From an uncultured Gammaproteobacteria bacterium (lineage in GTDB: Bacteria; Pseudomonadota; Gammaproteobacteria; UBA6429; Thiohalophilaceae), in NCBI GenBank assembly GCA_913064945.1, contig CAJYAN010000009.1, forward strand, positions 1-64,000: a stretch of 64,000 nucleotides of DNA, read 5' to 3'. The translations under genes were made by a program, and so were the position numbers. The stretch's first letter is position 1. Every line of letters begins with the position of its first letter. The notes beneath the pieces were generated by a model, which was given only the letters and a program-made list of their open reading frames with translations, did no database searches and was not told the origin of the DNA. Shown here in pieces: positions 35,553-44,001 of this stretch.

Positions 35553-37046
35553 ATGGATGTCAGCCTCGCCACCACCCAAGCCGAACAACAAAACAGCGAC
35601 TGTCTGGTCGTCGCCATTTTCGAGGGCAAAAGACTTAGCCCGACCGCCACCCAGCTGGACAAGGCCTGTGGCGGTGGAATTGCGCGCCTGTTAAAACGCG
35701 GAGATCTTGAGGGCAAACTTGGTCAGTGCCTGCTGCTGCATGATCTCTCCGGCATTGTGGCCAGCCGCGTTCTGCTCGTTGGTTGTGGCAAGGAAAAAGA
35801 CCTTACGCTCACGGCATTCAAAAACGTCATTCGGACAGCCTGCCAGCAGATTGCTAACGGCAATATCAAAGACGCTGTCTGTTATTTCACCGAGATCGAC
35901 ATCATAGGGCAGGGACTGAACTGGAAAATCCGCCGCATCACCGAGACCCTGTTTCACAGCCTCTATAAGTTCGAGCAGCTCAAGAGCAGCAAGGACAAGT
36001 CAAAATCGAACCTGCGTAAAGTGACCCTGCATGTAGAGAATAAGGGGGATATCAAATCGGGTCGCAAGGCGCTGGCGGAAGCCAGTGCCATCGCCAGTGG
36101 CACCAGCCTGGCACGTGACCTTGGTAACCTGCCAGGCAATATCTGCACCCCCAGTTATCTTGCCGACCAGGCAAAGCATATCGCGAAAACGTGCAAACAA
36201 CTAAAAGTCACGGTGTTAGACGAGGCACAGATCAAGAAACTCAAAATGGGCTCGTTTTTATCGGTCGCCAAGGGTAGCCGTGAAGCGCCGAAACTGATCG
36301 TCATGGAATATCAAGGCCTAACCGCCGATGACAAACCCCACGTCCTGATCGGTAAAGGGATTACCTTTGATGCAGGCGGTATCTCGATCAAACCCGCCGC
36401 CAAAATGGATGAAATGAAATTCGATATGTGCGGCGCCGCCAGTGTCATCGGCACCATGCAAACCCTGGCGGAACTGCAACCCAGGATTAATGTCGTGGCC
36501 ATCGTCCCCAGTTGTGAAAACCTTCCTGATGGCAATGCCAACAAGCCGGGAGATATTGTCACCAGTATGTCAGGCCAGACCATTGAAATTCTCAATACCG
36601 ATGCTGAGGGCCGTCTTATTCTCTGCGATGCCCTGACCTATGCAGAAAAATTCAAACCAAAGAGTGTCATCGATGTCGCCACGCTAACCGGCGCCTGCGT
36701 GGTAGCACTGGGACATCAGGCAGCGGCGGTTTTAGGCAACGACGAGACCGTGATTAATAAAATCCTTGATGCCGGCAATACCACCGGGGACCGTGCCTGG
36801 CAAATGCCCCTCTGGGAAGAATATCAGGAACAGCTCAATAGCAACTTTGCCGACATGGCCAATATCGGCGGCCCCTCAGCCGGCGCAATTACCGCCGCCT
36901 GCTTTCTTTCACGCTACGCGAAAAAACTCAAATGGGCACACCTGGATATTGCCGGCGTCGCCTGGGATAGCGGTCAAAACAAGGGCGCTACCGGACGTCC
37001 GGTCACTTTGCTGAGCCAGTATCTGCTAAACCAGTGCAAAAAATAG
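35553..37046 (+). CDS. pepA: Leucyl (cytosol) aminopeptidase PepA
   Basis: 497 residues, peptidase M17. The C-terminal catalytic domain shows the two-metal site: GKGITFDAGGISIKP, KFDMCGAASV and NTDAEGRLIL, plus the bicarbonate-binding arginine in that last motif. The N-terminal domain (about 1-170) is the variable hexamer-forming region. It releases N-terminal residues, and in E. coli also acts as a DNA-bending accessory factor. A GGAG ribosome site precedes the ATG. It heads an operon with holC, as in E. coli. Confidence 0.96.
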   Translation: MDVSLATTQAEQQNSDCLVVAIFEGKRLSPTATQLDKACGGGIARLLKRGDLEGKLGQCLLLHDLSGIVASRVLLVGCGKEKDLTLTAFKNVIRTACQQIANGNIKDAVCYFTEIDIIGQGLNWKIRRITETLFHSLYKFEQLKSSKDKSKSNLRKVTLHVENKGDIKSGRKALAEASAIASGTSLARDLGNLPGNICTPSYLADQAKHIAKTCKQLKVTVLDEAQIKKLKMGSFLSVAKGSREAPKLIVMEYQGLTADDKPHVLIGKGITFDAGGISIKPAAKMDEMKFDMCGAASVIGTMQTLAELQPRINVVAIVPSCENLPDGNANKPGDIVTSMSGQTIEILNTDAEGRLILCDALTYAEKFKPKSVIDVATLTGACVVALGHQAAAVLGNDETVINKILDAGNTTGDRAWQMPLWEEYQEQLNSNFADMANIGGPSAGAITAACFLSRYAKKLKWAHLDIAGVAWDSGQNKGATGRPVTLLSQYLLNQCKK

Positions 37047-37068
37047 GCAGGCACTGCATACTATCGCA

Positions 37069-37503
37069 ATGACCCGCGTCGATTTCTACATCAGCCCTAA
37101 TCATGCGGCCCAGGCAAGACAGGACCTTGCCTGCCGCATTGCTGACAAGGCCTATCAGCAACGCCATCGAATCTATATTCACACCAGTTCATTAGCAGAG
37201 GCCCAGCTAATAGATAGCCTGCTGTGGACATTTCGACAGGGTAGTTTTCTACCACACGGCCTCTATGGCTGCGATGAACAGGATGACTGCGCCATTGTCA
37301 TTGGTCATCAGGCAGAGGCGCCCAGTGACAACAAGGATGTCCTCATTAATCTGGCCACAGATGTGCCGCTTTTTTTCAGCCAGTTTGAGCGCGTCGCTGA
37401 AATGATCAACGAAGACGAAACACAGAAACAACATGGCCGTGAACGCTATCGCTTTTACCGTGATCGTGGCTATGAACTCAATACGCATCAACTCAAGGAA
37501 TAG
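37069..37503 (+). CDS. holC: DNA polymerase III chi subunit HolC
   Basis: 144 residues, near the 147 of E. coli. MTRVDFYISPN and the QARQDLACRIADKAYQQRHRIYIHT segment, followed by SLLWTFRQGSFLPHGL, are typical of chi. Chi sits in the clamp-loader complex and binds the tail of single-stranded DNA-binding protein. It lies 22 bases after pepA. The valS gene that usually follows holC is not here; an acidic protein gene follows instead. Confidence 0.94.
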   Translation: MTRVDFYISPNHAAQARQDLACRIADKAYQQRHRIYIHTSSLAEAQLIDSLLWTFRQGSFLPHGLYGCDEQDDCAIVIGHQAEAPSDNKDVLINLATDVPLFFSQFERVAEMINEDETQKQHGRERYRFYRDRGYELNTHQLKE

Positions 37504-37507
37504 AACG

Positions 37508-38182
37508 ATGGGTAATAAAAAAGATCTCATCGATAATAACGAGGCTCTGGTCAAGTCACTCGAGTCTATCAAAGCCCTTCTGGCACAGAGCGAAACCAAA
37601 CTCTCTGCCGCCCGCGAAAGCCTGACTCAGGCCAACAAAGGCCCCACTATGAAAAAACAAAAACCGGAACCTGATATCCCCACGCTTGATGAAATTGTCG
37701 AAGCGGGTCATCAAATCCAGATTGACCTGGCGGAGGAAGATGATATTCCCGTCCTGGAATCTGTTGAAACGGAGGCCCCTGTCTTCAAGCTCGATGATGA
37801 AGACGACTACGACTTTGGTGAAGCTACCATGACCATTGATACCTCCTCTATGCCGTTTGAGGCGATGACAATGGAGGAGGATGAAAGCGAGGCCATCCCG
37901 GTACTGGCCATTGAGCCAATCGCGGAAAGGGAGGGACCCGCCCTGCCGGAAATCCCCCCCCCTGACAATGCGGCCGAGTCGGCCCCCCCCGTCGAAGCGG
38001 TTGTAGAATTACCCGATCTAAGTCCCCTGCTTAACGCCATTGATAATGCCGAGGGGACCATGCGTTCACAAATTGCCGAGGCCGCTATTACCTTCGAGGA
38101 GAACCTCAACAGCCAACTCGACGTGCAAATGCAAAAGCTTCGGGATCAGGTGTATGCACTGGTGGATAAATTCGGGGGATAA
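37508..38182 (+). CDS. Acidic hypothetical protein with repeated IP(V/T)L motifs, next to holC
   Basis: 224 residues from the ATG at 37508, which has AAGGA eight bases upstream, within the holC end. I do not recognise a named family. Residues 1-45 form a helical, possibly coiled-coil, segment. Residues 50-170 are very acidic and low in structure, with three short repeats: IPTL (57-60), IPVL (80-83) and IPVL (130-133), each in an acidic context. The last 55 residues form another amphipathic helix. It starts 4 bases after holC stops. Such motif-in-acid-linker proteins often bind repeated partners; an HolC or replication partner is possible but unproved. Confidence 0.8.
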   Translation: MGNKKDLIDNNEALVKSLESIKALLAQSETKLSAARESLTQANKGPTMKKQKPEPDIPTLDEIVEAGHQIQIDLAEEDDIPVLESVETEAPVFKLDDEDDYDFGEATMTIDTSSMPFEAMTMEEDESEAIPVLAIEPIAEREGPALPEIPPPDNAAESAPPVEAVVELPDLSPLLNAIDNAEGTMRSQIAEAAITFEENLNSQLDVQMQKLRDQVYALVDKFGG

Positions 38183-38278
38183 CAAAAAGAGTTTCTGTGC
38201 CCGGACGCTGCTGGGGGAGTGCCGCACCTGCCGAATTTTCACAAGCTATTGAGAGGTGAACCCTGAGAGATTCAACCG

Positions 38279-39367
38279 CTAATATTGCACTGCCACCCTT
38301 GGGTTGATACCACAAACCAGGTCGTAGGCAATGGTCCCGGCGTGTTGGGCCACCTCTTCGGTGGCTAGACCTTCACCCCACAAAATCACTTCGTCGCCTA
38401 GCTTAATATTCTGCAGACCGCGCAGGTCAACGGTCATCATATCCATGGAGACGCGTCCGATCAGAGTGGCGCGCTGCCCGTTGATCAAAACCGGCGTGCC
38501 TGCCGCCGCATGGCGTGGATATCCATCTCCGTAACCAATGGCGACGACACCAATGGACATATCTTCCGGGCAGGACCAGCTACCGCCATAGCCTATGGCC
38601 TCACCACGTTTATGTGTGTTGATGGCAATCAAGCATGACTTCAGTGTCATGACAGGCTGTAAGCCATGATCCGCGCCCTGATGATTCAGAAGCGGGGAAA
38701 TACCATAAAGCATAATACCGGGACGCACCCAGTCAAAATGTGTCTGCTTCCAACCAAGAATACCGGCAGAATTGGCCAGACTGGCGATAGGTGCTGTATC
38801 ACTGTCGGCGAACTGATGGCGCACACGATCAAATACCTGGTATTGCTGCTCCGTTTTGCCATCCGCCCGATCATCGGCGTTGGCGAGGTGCGACATCAAG
38901 CCAATCTTACTGGCATCGACACTACGACACTCCTGTAAACGACGCCAGGCCTGGCTTGCCTGTTCTGGACTGATCCCCAGACGGTGCATGCCAGTATCGA
39001 TTTTCAACCAGATGGCCAACGACTCGGCGCGTTCTGCCTCCAATAAGGAAATTTGTTCTAGTTGATGCACGACCGGAGTTAGTTGATAGCGGCGACAGAT
39101 CGCCAGCTCCTGTGAATCGATAAAGCCTTCCAGTATCGTTAACGGCTTATTGATGCCCGCTTCACGCAGCTGTACCGCTTCATCAACACAGGCGACGGCC
39201 AGGGCATCAGCCTGCTCTAACGCCTTTGCCACCGGCAACATGCCGTGACCATAGGCATTGGCCTTGATCACCGCCATGTGTTTTGTATCGGGGGCCGCCT
39301 GTTTGGCCATCGTCAGGTTATGACGGAGTGCGGTGAGATTGATCGACGCGCGCGTAACTCGGGTCAT
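38279..39367 (-). CDS. alr: Alanine racemase
   Basis: 362 residues, PLP-dependent fold type III. The cofactor lysine is K35 in AVIKANAYGHG. The catalytic tyrosine is in GEAIGYGGSW, and the C-terminal beta domain has the family run RVSMDMMTVDLRG. It makes D-alanine for peptidoglycan. It is 26 bases downstream of dnaB, the dnaB-alr order of E. coli. Confidence 0.97.
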   Translation of the reverse strand: MTRVTRASINLTALRHNLTMAKQAAPDTKHMAVIKANAYGHGMLPVAKALEQADALAVACVDEAVQLREAGINKPLTILEGFIDSQELAICRRYQLTPVVHQLEQISLLEAERAESLAIWLKIDTGMHRLGISPEQASQAWRRLQECRSVDASKIGLMSHLANADDRADGKTEQQYQVFDRVRHQFADSDTAPIASLANSAGILGWKQTHFDWVRPGIMLYGISPLLNHQGADHGLQPVMTLKSCLIAINTHKRGEAIGYGGSWSCPEDMSIGVVAIGYGDGYPRHAAAGTPVLINGQRATLIGRVSMDMMTVDLRGLQNIKLGDEVILWGEGLATEEVAQHAGTIAYDLVCGINPRVAVQY

Positions 39368-39393
39368 AAAATAATCTTTAACGAAAAGAAATA

Positions 39394-40803
39394 TTAATGC
39401 TGTGAACCATCGTACGAGTGTTCACTTATAAAATTATCAAAGCGCGTGTACTGACCATTAAAGGTCAGGCGTACTGTGCCGATAGGGCCGTTACGTTGCT
39501 TACCAATAATAATTTCAGCGGTGCCCTTCTCCGGACTGTCTTCATTATAGACTTCATCTCGATAGATAAAGACAATGACATCAGCATCCTGCTCGATGGC
39601 ACCTGACTCACGCAGATCAGACATGACCGGCCGCTTATTGGGGCGTTGTTCCAGGCTTCGATTCAGCTGTGAGAGCGCCACCACCGGCACGTTTAATTCT
39701 TTTGCCAGGGCCTTCAAGCTGCGTGAAATCTCGGAAATTTCCGTGGCACGGTTTTCCCCGCTCTTGGATGACTGCATTAATTGCAGGTAGTCGATGACAA
39801 TCAGACCCAGGCCATGCTCTCGCATCAGGCGACGGGCGCGGGCACGTAAATCCGAGGGCGTCAGTGCCGGGGTATCATCAATAAAAAGCGGCGCCTCGGA
39901 TAACATCCCTACGGTAGAAGTAATTCGCGGCCAATCTGAATCATTTAATTTTCCGGTTCGTATCTTGTGCTGATCAATGTGTCCCAAGGATGACATCATA
40001 CGCATAACCAGTTGTTCACCGGGCATTTCCATACTGAACACCAGCGTCGGCACCTGTTGTTTGATAATGGCGTTCTCCGCCAGATTCATGGCGAAGGTGG
40101 TCTTGCCCATAGAGGGACGACCGGCGACGATAATCAGGTCTGAAGGTTGTAAGCCGGCGGTATGTTCGTCGAAGTCGGTAAAGCCCGTCGGCACACCGGT
40201 AATGTGGCTATCCAGCTGAAAGAGTTTATCAATACGGTCAACCGCACGGACCAGTAGCTCCTTAACGCCCACATAACCCTTGCGGTGCTTGGCGCCCTTC
40301 TCGGCAATCTGAAAGACCAGACGTTCCGCCTGATCCAGGAGCTCACCGCTGGCGCGGCCTTCAGGATTAAAGGCACTATTGCCAATTTCTGTCGAGACAC
40401 TAATTAGTTGGCGCAGTACCGCCCGTTCACGCACAATCTCGGCATAGGCACCGATGTTTGCCGCGGTTGGGGTATTCTTGGCCAGTGCGCCCAGGTAGGC
40501 CAGACCACCAATTTGATCCAGCTCACCGTGGTTGGCCAGGGCTTCCGAGATGGTCACCGCATCACAGGCCATGCCCGCTTCGAAGAGCCTGGCAATCGCA
40601 CGAAAAATGAGTTTGTGATCACGCCGATAAAAATCGTCTTCATTGATGACATCACCGACACGGTCCCAGGCACCGTTATCGATCATCAGTCCACCGAGCA
40701 CCGACTGCTCTGCCTCAATGGAATGAGGTGGTAATTTTAAGGCTTCGGTATCGGCATCGCTACGCATGCTGGACTCAGCAAGTTCCTGCACACTACCTCC
40801 CAC
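39394..40803 (-). CDS. dnaB: Replicative DNA helicase DnaB
   Basis: 469 residues. The N-terminal helical collar (about 25-130, with SVLGGLMIDN) is linked to a RecA-like C-terminal ATPase domain. Walker A is GRPSMGKT (228-235); Walker B is LGLIVIDYLQL; the DnaB motif SRSLKALAKELNVPV is present. No intein or insertion disrupts these motifs. It stands about 200 bases downstream of rplI and shortly ahead of alr. Confidence 0.98.
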   Translation of the reverse strand: MGGSVQELAESSMRSDADTEALKLPPHSIEAEQSVLGGLMIDNGAWDRVGDVINEDDFYRRDHKLIFRAIARLFEAGMACDAVTISEALANHGELDQIGGLAYLGALAKNTPTAANIGAYAEIVRERAVLRQLISVSTEIGNSAFNPEGRASGELLDQAERLVFQIAEKGAKHRKGYVGVKELLVRAVDRIDKLFQLDSHITGVPTGFTDFDEHTAGLQPSDLIIVAGRPSMGKTTFAMNLAENAIIKQQVPTLVFSMEMPGEQLVMRMMSSLGHIDQHKIRTGKLNDSDWPRITSTVGMLSEAPLFIDDTPALTPSDLRARARRLMREHGLGLIVIDYLQLMQSSKSGENRATEISEISRSLKALAKELNVPVVALSQLNRSLEQRPNKRPVMSDLRESGAIEQDADVIVFIYRDEVYNEDSPEKGTAEIIIGKQRNGPIGTVRLTFNGQYTRFDNFISEHSYDGSQH

Positions 40804-40951
40804 AACATAACGTTTTAGTGCAATGAATAATGAAAAAGTCTAACACATGCATCAGCCACAAGCTGCTGACAATAAGCGATTTTATAAAAAGCTTGGCAAA
40901 CGCAAAGAAGGGGAACAGGTTAAGAGTTTTTTCTTTAAAACCAAGCCACTA

Positions 40952-40976
40952 CACCCAACCCAGGACGGGTCGGGTG
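40952..40976 (-). terminator. Hairpin after rplI, weak terminator candidate
   Basis: An inverted repeat (CACCC-A-ACCC / GGGT-C-GGGTG) with one mismatch and a five-base loop lies 25 bases past the rplI stop on the minus strand. The nearest T-run is 11 bases beyond the stem, so it is a weak intrinsic terminator or an attenuator between the ribosomal operon and dnaB. Confidence 0.35.
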
Positions 40977-41000
40977 CAATCGTGTCGGCAATCAGCTGTC

Positions 41001-41453
41001 TTACTTGGCCGCTTCTACGGTAACGCTGATGGCCTGGATGACATCACTGTGCAGACGAACATCCACACTGTATTCACCAATCAGGTGAATCGGGCCTTCA
41101 GGCATCAGGACTTCGCTCTTGGCAATCTCAACACCGGCATCGGTTGCCGCTGATGCAATTTCAACAGGACCGATAGAACCAAACAGCTTGCCTTCATCGC
41201 TGGCATTAACCTGAATGGTAATGCTCGCCAGTTGGGCCAGTGTATCAGCACGTGTCTGGGCAGCGGCCAGCACTTCTGCAGCGGCCTTCTCCAGTTCGGC
41301 GCGACGTTCTTCAAACATTTTGACATTGTCTGCTGTCGCCGGAACCGCCTTTTTACCCGGGATGAGGAAATTACGTCCGTAACCAGCGCGGACCTTAACC
41401 TTGTCGCCAAGATTGCCCAAATTTGGGACTTTTTCCATTAGTATGACTTCCAT
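41001..41453 (-). CDS. rplI: 50S ribosomal protein L9
   Basis: 150 residues. The N-terminal domain starts [33 protein letters not shown], followed by the long alpha helix (about 40-75) and the C-terminal domain. L9 binds 23S rRNA and helps keep the reading frame. It is the last gene of the rpsF-rpsR-(DUF2232)-rplI operon. Confidence 0.98.
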   Translation of the reverse strand: MEVILMEKVPNLGNLGDKVKVRAGYGRNFLIPGKKAVPATADNVKMFEERRAELEKAAAEVLAAAQTRADTLAQLASITIQVNASDEGKLFGSIGPVEIASAATDAGVEIAKSEVLMPEGPIHLIGEYSVDVRLHSDVIQAISVTVEAAK

Positions 41454-41483
41454 GGGATGTCACCTCTTCTTTGTTACATCAGA

Positions 41484-42419
41484 TTAGGCCGCAGGCTTGT
41501 TAGCACCACGACCGCGTAAATTTAACCAGTTATCCAGCCAGCCGGTAAGGGCAATGGCAAGCAACAGGTAAGGCAAGGTCAGCACGAGTAGTACATACAT
41601 AACGACCAGCCAGAGCCTTGCATTCTTCTGCCGCATCAGTCGCTGGTGCATCACCGAAAGTCCCTGAAACAGGAATATGACCAGCATTAAAATAGAAAGA
41701 TTGCGTAGCAGTTCGCTCAGCCATCCTCCTGCTAGAAAAGCCCCTGCCACACTCAACAGGGCGATTCCCGCAACCAGCGTCCCAAAACGAAGCTGGTAAA
41801 ACTCTTCGCGGTAAGCCTCCGGTCTCTTCATAATCAGGGCCTGCCACCAACGCGACAGGATGACGATCAAACACAGACTCAGAAGCCAAAAACTCAACAG
41901 CGTGCCTGTCATGACACTCGCCATTGCCGTCAATTCCTTTTTGCCACTGGGCAACTGGGGGCCGCTTAACCCTGCTTCTTTGAGCATGGGAATAACCTGT
42001 TGCTCAATAAGCTGCTGCCACCACTGGGCCGGGTTGTCCATTAGGACATAAACACCTAGCAACACAATAAAAGCCAGGATCAGCGCACCACTCAGCGCCA
42101 CGGCCAATGACCTTTGCTGGCGAATCAACTCCGCCAACAGCAGTGCCGGCAACCACAGCATGGTGGCATAGACCATACCCAGCATCGGCACTTTGGCCGC
42201 TATTCCGGTCAACGCCAGTATGGCAATGACCGCCAGAATTGCTGTCTGAATACCTTCCTTTGGGCCTTTTACCAGTATCACCAGCGACAGGGCCGCTCCA
42301 CTAAAAAAGGCGGCGGGCCAGGAAAAGGGTGGCAATATCAGGCTCAGTACACCAAACCCACAGGCCACCAGTACGGCCTGTGCCTTGCCACGCAATACAT
42401 AGCTCGCTACAGCGCGCAT
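41484..42419 (-). CDS. DUF2232 family membrane protein
   Basis: 311 residues with about eight membrane spans. It resembles the YybS/DUF2232 family, which is often found between rpsR and rplI in gammaproteobacteria, as here. A short periplasmic loop (about 125-160) contains NPAQWWQQLIEQQVIPMLKEA. Function is unknown. It is 25 bases after rpsR and 30 bases before rplI, so it is cotranscribed with ribosomal genes. Confidence 0.88.
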   Translation of the reverse strand: MRAVASYVLRGKAQAVLVACGFGVLSLILPPFSWPAAFFSGAALSLVILVKGPKEGIQTAILAVIAILALTGIAAKVPMLGMVYATMLWLPALLLAELIRQQRSLAVALSGALILAFIVLLGVYVLMDNPAQWWQQLIEQQVIPMLKEAGLSGPQLPSGKKELTAMASVMTGTLLSFWLLSLCLIVILSRWWQALIMKRPEAYREEFYQLRFGTLVAGIALLSVAGAFLAGGWLSELLRNLSILMLVIFLFQGLSVMHQRLMRQKNARLWLVVMYVLLVLTLPYLLLAIALTGWLDNWLNLRGRGANKPAA

Positions 42420-42444
42420 CTATATTGCCCAAAAACCCTGGTCT

Positions 42445-42675
42445 TTAATGCTTGTGTGCGTCGCAGTACGGGATCAGCGCCAGATAACGCGCGCGCTTGA
42501 TCGCGGTGGACAACTGACGCTGGTAACGTGCACTGGTACCGGTAATACGACTGGGGACAATCTTGCCGCTCTCAGTAACGTTGCCCTTTAAAATTTCCAG
42601 GTCCTTGTAATCAATATGCTTGATGCCTTCGGCGGTAAAACGGCAAAACTTTTTACGACGAAAATGACGTGCCAT
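42445..42675 (-). CDS. rpsR: 30S ribosomal protein S18
   Basis: 76 residues from the ATG at 42675; the AGGAG ribosome site lies within the last codons of rps[37 protein letters not shown] and [18 protein letters not shown] are S18 hallmarks. S18 forms a heterodimer with S6 on the 30S platform. The single Cys near the N-terminus (C11) is as in many S18 proteins. A longer upstream frame is rejected because it overlaps rpsF. Confidence 0.98.
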   Translation of the reverse strand: MARHFRRKKFCRFTAEGIKHIDYKDLEILKGNVTESGKIVPSRITGTSARYQRQLSTAIKRARYLALIPYCDAHKH

Positions 42676-42676
42676 C

Positions 42677-43078
42677 TTAGTTCTCCTCTGCTTGACGTGT
42701 CGCAGGCGCAGGTGCTGCTTCGGTACTTTCGCTACTAGTGTCTCGGCTATACTCACGCTCTGGTCGTTTGGCCATCGGTGAGGCCTCGGTGACCGCTTCA
42801 TCACGGCGAATGACCATGTGGCGGATGACGGCATCATTAAAGCGGAAGGCACTGACCAGCTCATCCAGGACCGCCTGTGAACATTCGATATTCATCAGCA
42901 CGTAATGGGCTTTGTGAATCTTCTGGATTGAATAAGCTAACTGACGACGGCCCCAATCTTCCAAACGGTGGATCTTGCCATCTTGTGATTCGATAGTAGT
43001 GCGGTATCGGTCAATCATGGCCGGTACCTGTTCGCTCTGGTCAGGGTGGACCAGAAACACGATTTCGTAGTGTCTCAT
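42677..43078 (-). CDS. rpsF: 30S ribosomal protein S6
   Basis: 133 residues: [22 protein letters not shown], the central [19 protein letters not shown] strand-helix, and HYVLMNIE. After about residue 105 there is an acidic, Ser/Ala/Pro/Glu-rich tail ending AEEN, comparable to the Glu tail of E. coli S6 that RimK lengthens. The stop is one base before the rpsR start. A priB gene between rpsF and rpsR, present in enterobacteria, is absent. Confidence 0.98.
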   Translation of the reverse strand: MRHYEIVFLVHPDQSEQVPAMIDRYRTTIESQDGKIHRLEDWGRRQLAYSIQKIHKAHYVLMNIECSQAVLDELVSAFRFNDAVIRHMVIRRDEAVTEASPMAKRPEREYSRDTSSESTEAAPAPATRQAEEN

Positions 43079-43182
43079 TGTCTTTCCTTTCGGTTTATAG
43101 CCCCCCGTCTCAACCTAATTCATTGATTCAATCAGGTGCGGTGGAGCAAGGAATCCAGCTTTAAGGCCGGAAAAGAGCGGGG

Positions 43183-43211
43183 ATTTTACTGGAGCGGCTA
43201 CGGTAATGCAA
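43183..43211 (-). promoter_or_regulatory. Candidate sigma70 promoter of the rpsF operon
   Basis: On the minus strand TTGCAT and TAAAAT are separated by 17 bases; the -10 matches five of six consensus bases, the -35 only three. Transcription would start roughly 95-100 bases upstream of rpsF, leaving a leader able to carry the S6:S18 control element known in this operon. Confidence 0.45.
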
Positions 43212-43249
43212 TCAAATATACCACCCGAGCCTGGAACCCAATGATTCAT

Positions 43250-43996
43250 TCACCGGGTTCTCTGGCGCAGCGCCTCATATAAAAGGACCCCGGCGCTGAC
43301 CGAGACATTGAGGCTCTCTACCTGCCCCACCATGGGCAGAGACACCAACGTATCACAGTGCTCACGGGTCAGGCGTCGCATCCCCTTGCCTTCGGCACCC
43401 AGTACCAGGGCGATAGGGCCAGTGAGATCCGCCTGGTAGAGACTGATTTCAGTATCGGCTGCAGTACCCACCAGGAACACACCTCTGTCCTGAATCGCAC
43501 GTAAAAATCTAGCTAAATTAGTCACTTGCACAAAGGGTACCGATTCTGCCGCGCCGCAGGCCACTTTGCGTACGGTCGAAGTCAGGCCACAGGCATTATC
43601 CCGCGGGGCAATAATCGCCTGGATACCCACGGCATCCGCGGTGCGTAGGCAGGCACCTAGATTGTGCGGGTCCTGAACGCCATCCAGAATGAGTAGAAAT
43701 GGCACCGCCTCACTTTGCTCAAGCCAGGTGAAAAAGCTTGCCTCATCCATGGCCGCCTGGTTCTGACTCTCGGCCACAACTCCCTGGTGTCTGACCTCAC
43801 CGACCAGTTTATCCAGCACCTGACGTTCGACGCGCTCGGCCGTCAGGCCATGGGATTTGGCCATCCCCAGTAGCTCGCGTCCGCGCTGATCACGTCGAGA
43901 TTGCTCGACCCAGAGACGTTTGACCAGTTCAGGTTCTTTGCGTAGCAGGGCCGTGACGGCATGCATACCGAAAACATAGTGTGTATTGTCTGCCAT
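43250..43996 (-). CDS. rlmB: 23S rRNA (guanosine-2'-O-)-methyltransferase RlmB
   Basis: 248 residues, SpoU/TrmH family. The N-terminal substrate-binding domain (about 1-75, YVFGMHAVTALLRKEPE) precedes the knotted methyltransferase: DGVQDPHNLGACLRTADA (motif 1), LVLGAEGKGMRR (motif 2) and LPMVGQVESLNVSVSAGVLLYE (motif 3). It methylates G2251 of 23S rRNA. It starts 5 bases after the rnr stop, as in E. coli. Confidence 0.96.
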   Translation of the reverse strand: MADNTHYVFGMHAVTALLRKEPELVKRLWVEQSRRDQRGRELLGMAKSHGLTAERVERQVLDKLVGEVRHQGVVAESQNQAAMDEASFFTWLEQSEAVPFLLILDGVQDPHNLGACLRTADAVGIQAIIAPRDNACGLTSTVRKVACGAAESVPFVQVTNLARFLRAIQDRGVFLVGTAADTEISLYQADLTGPIALVLGAEGKGMRRLTREHCDTLVSLPMVGQVESLNVSVSAGVLLYEALRQRTR

Positions 43997-44001
43997 GCCG
44001 T

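Noticed and set aside
42676-42864. N-terminal extension of rpsR
   Set aside because: It overlaps rpsF, and the standard S18 start MARHFRRKK has a good ribosome site.
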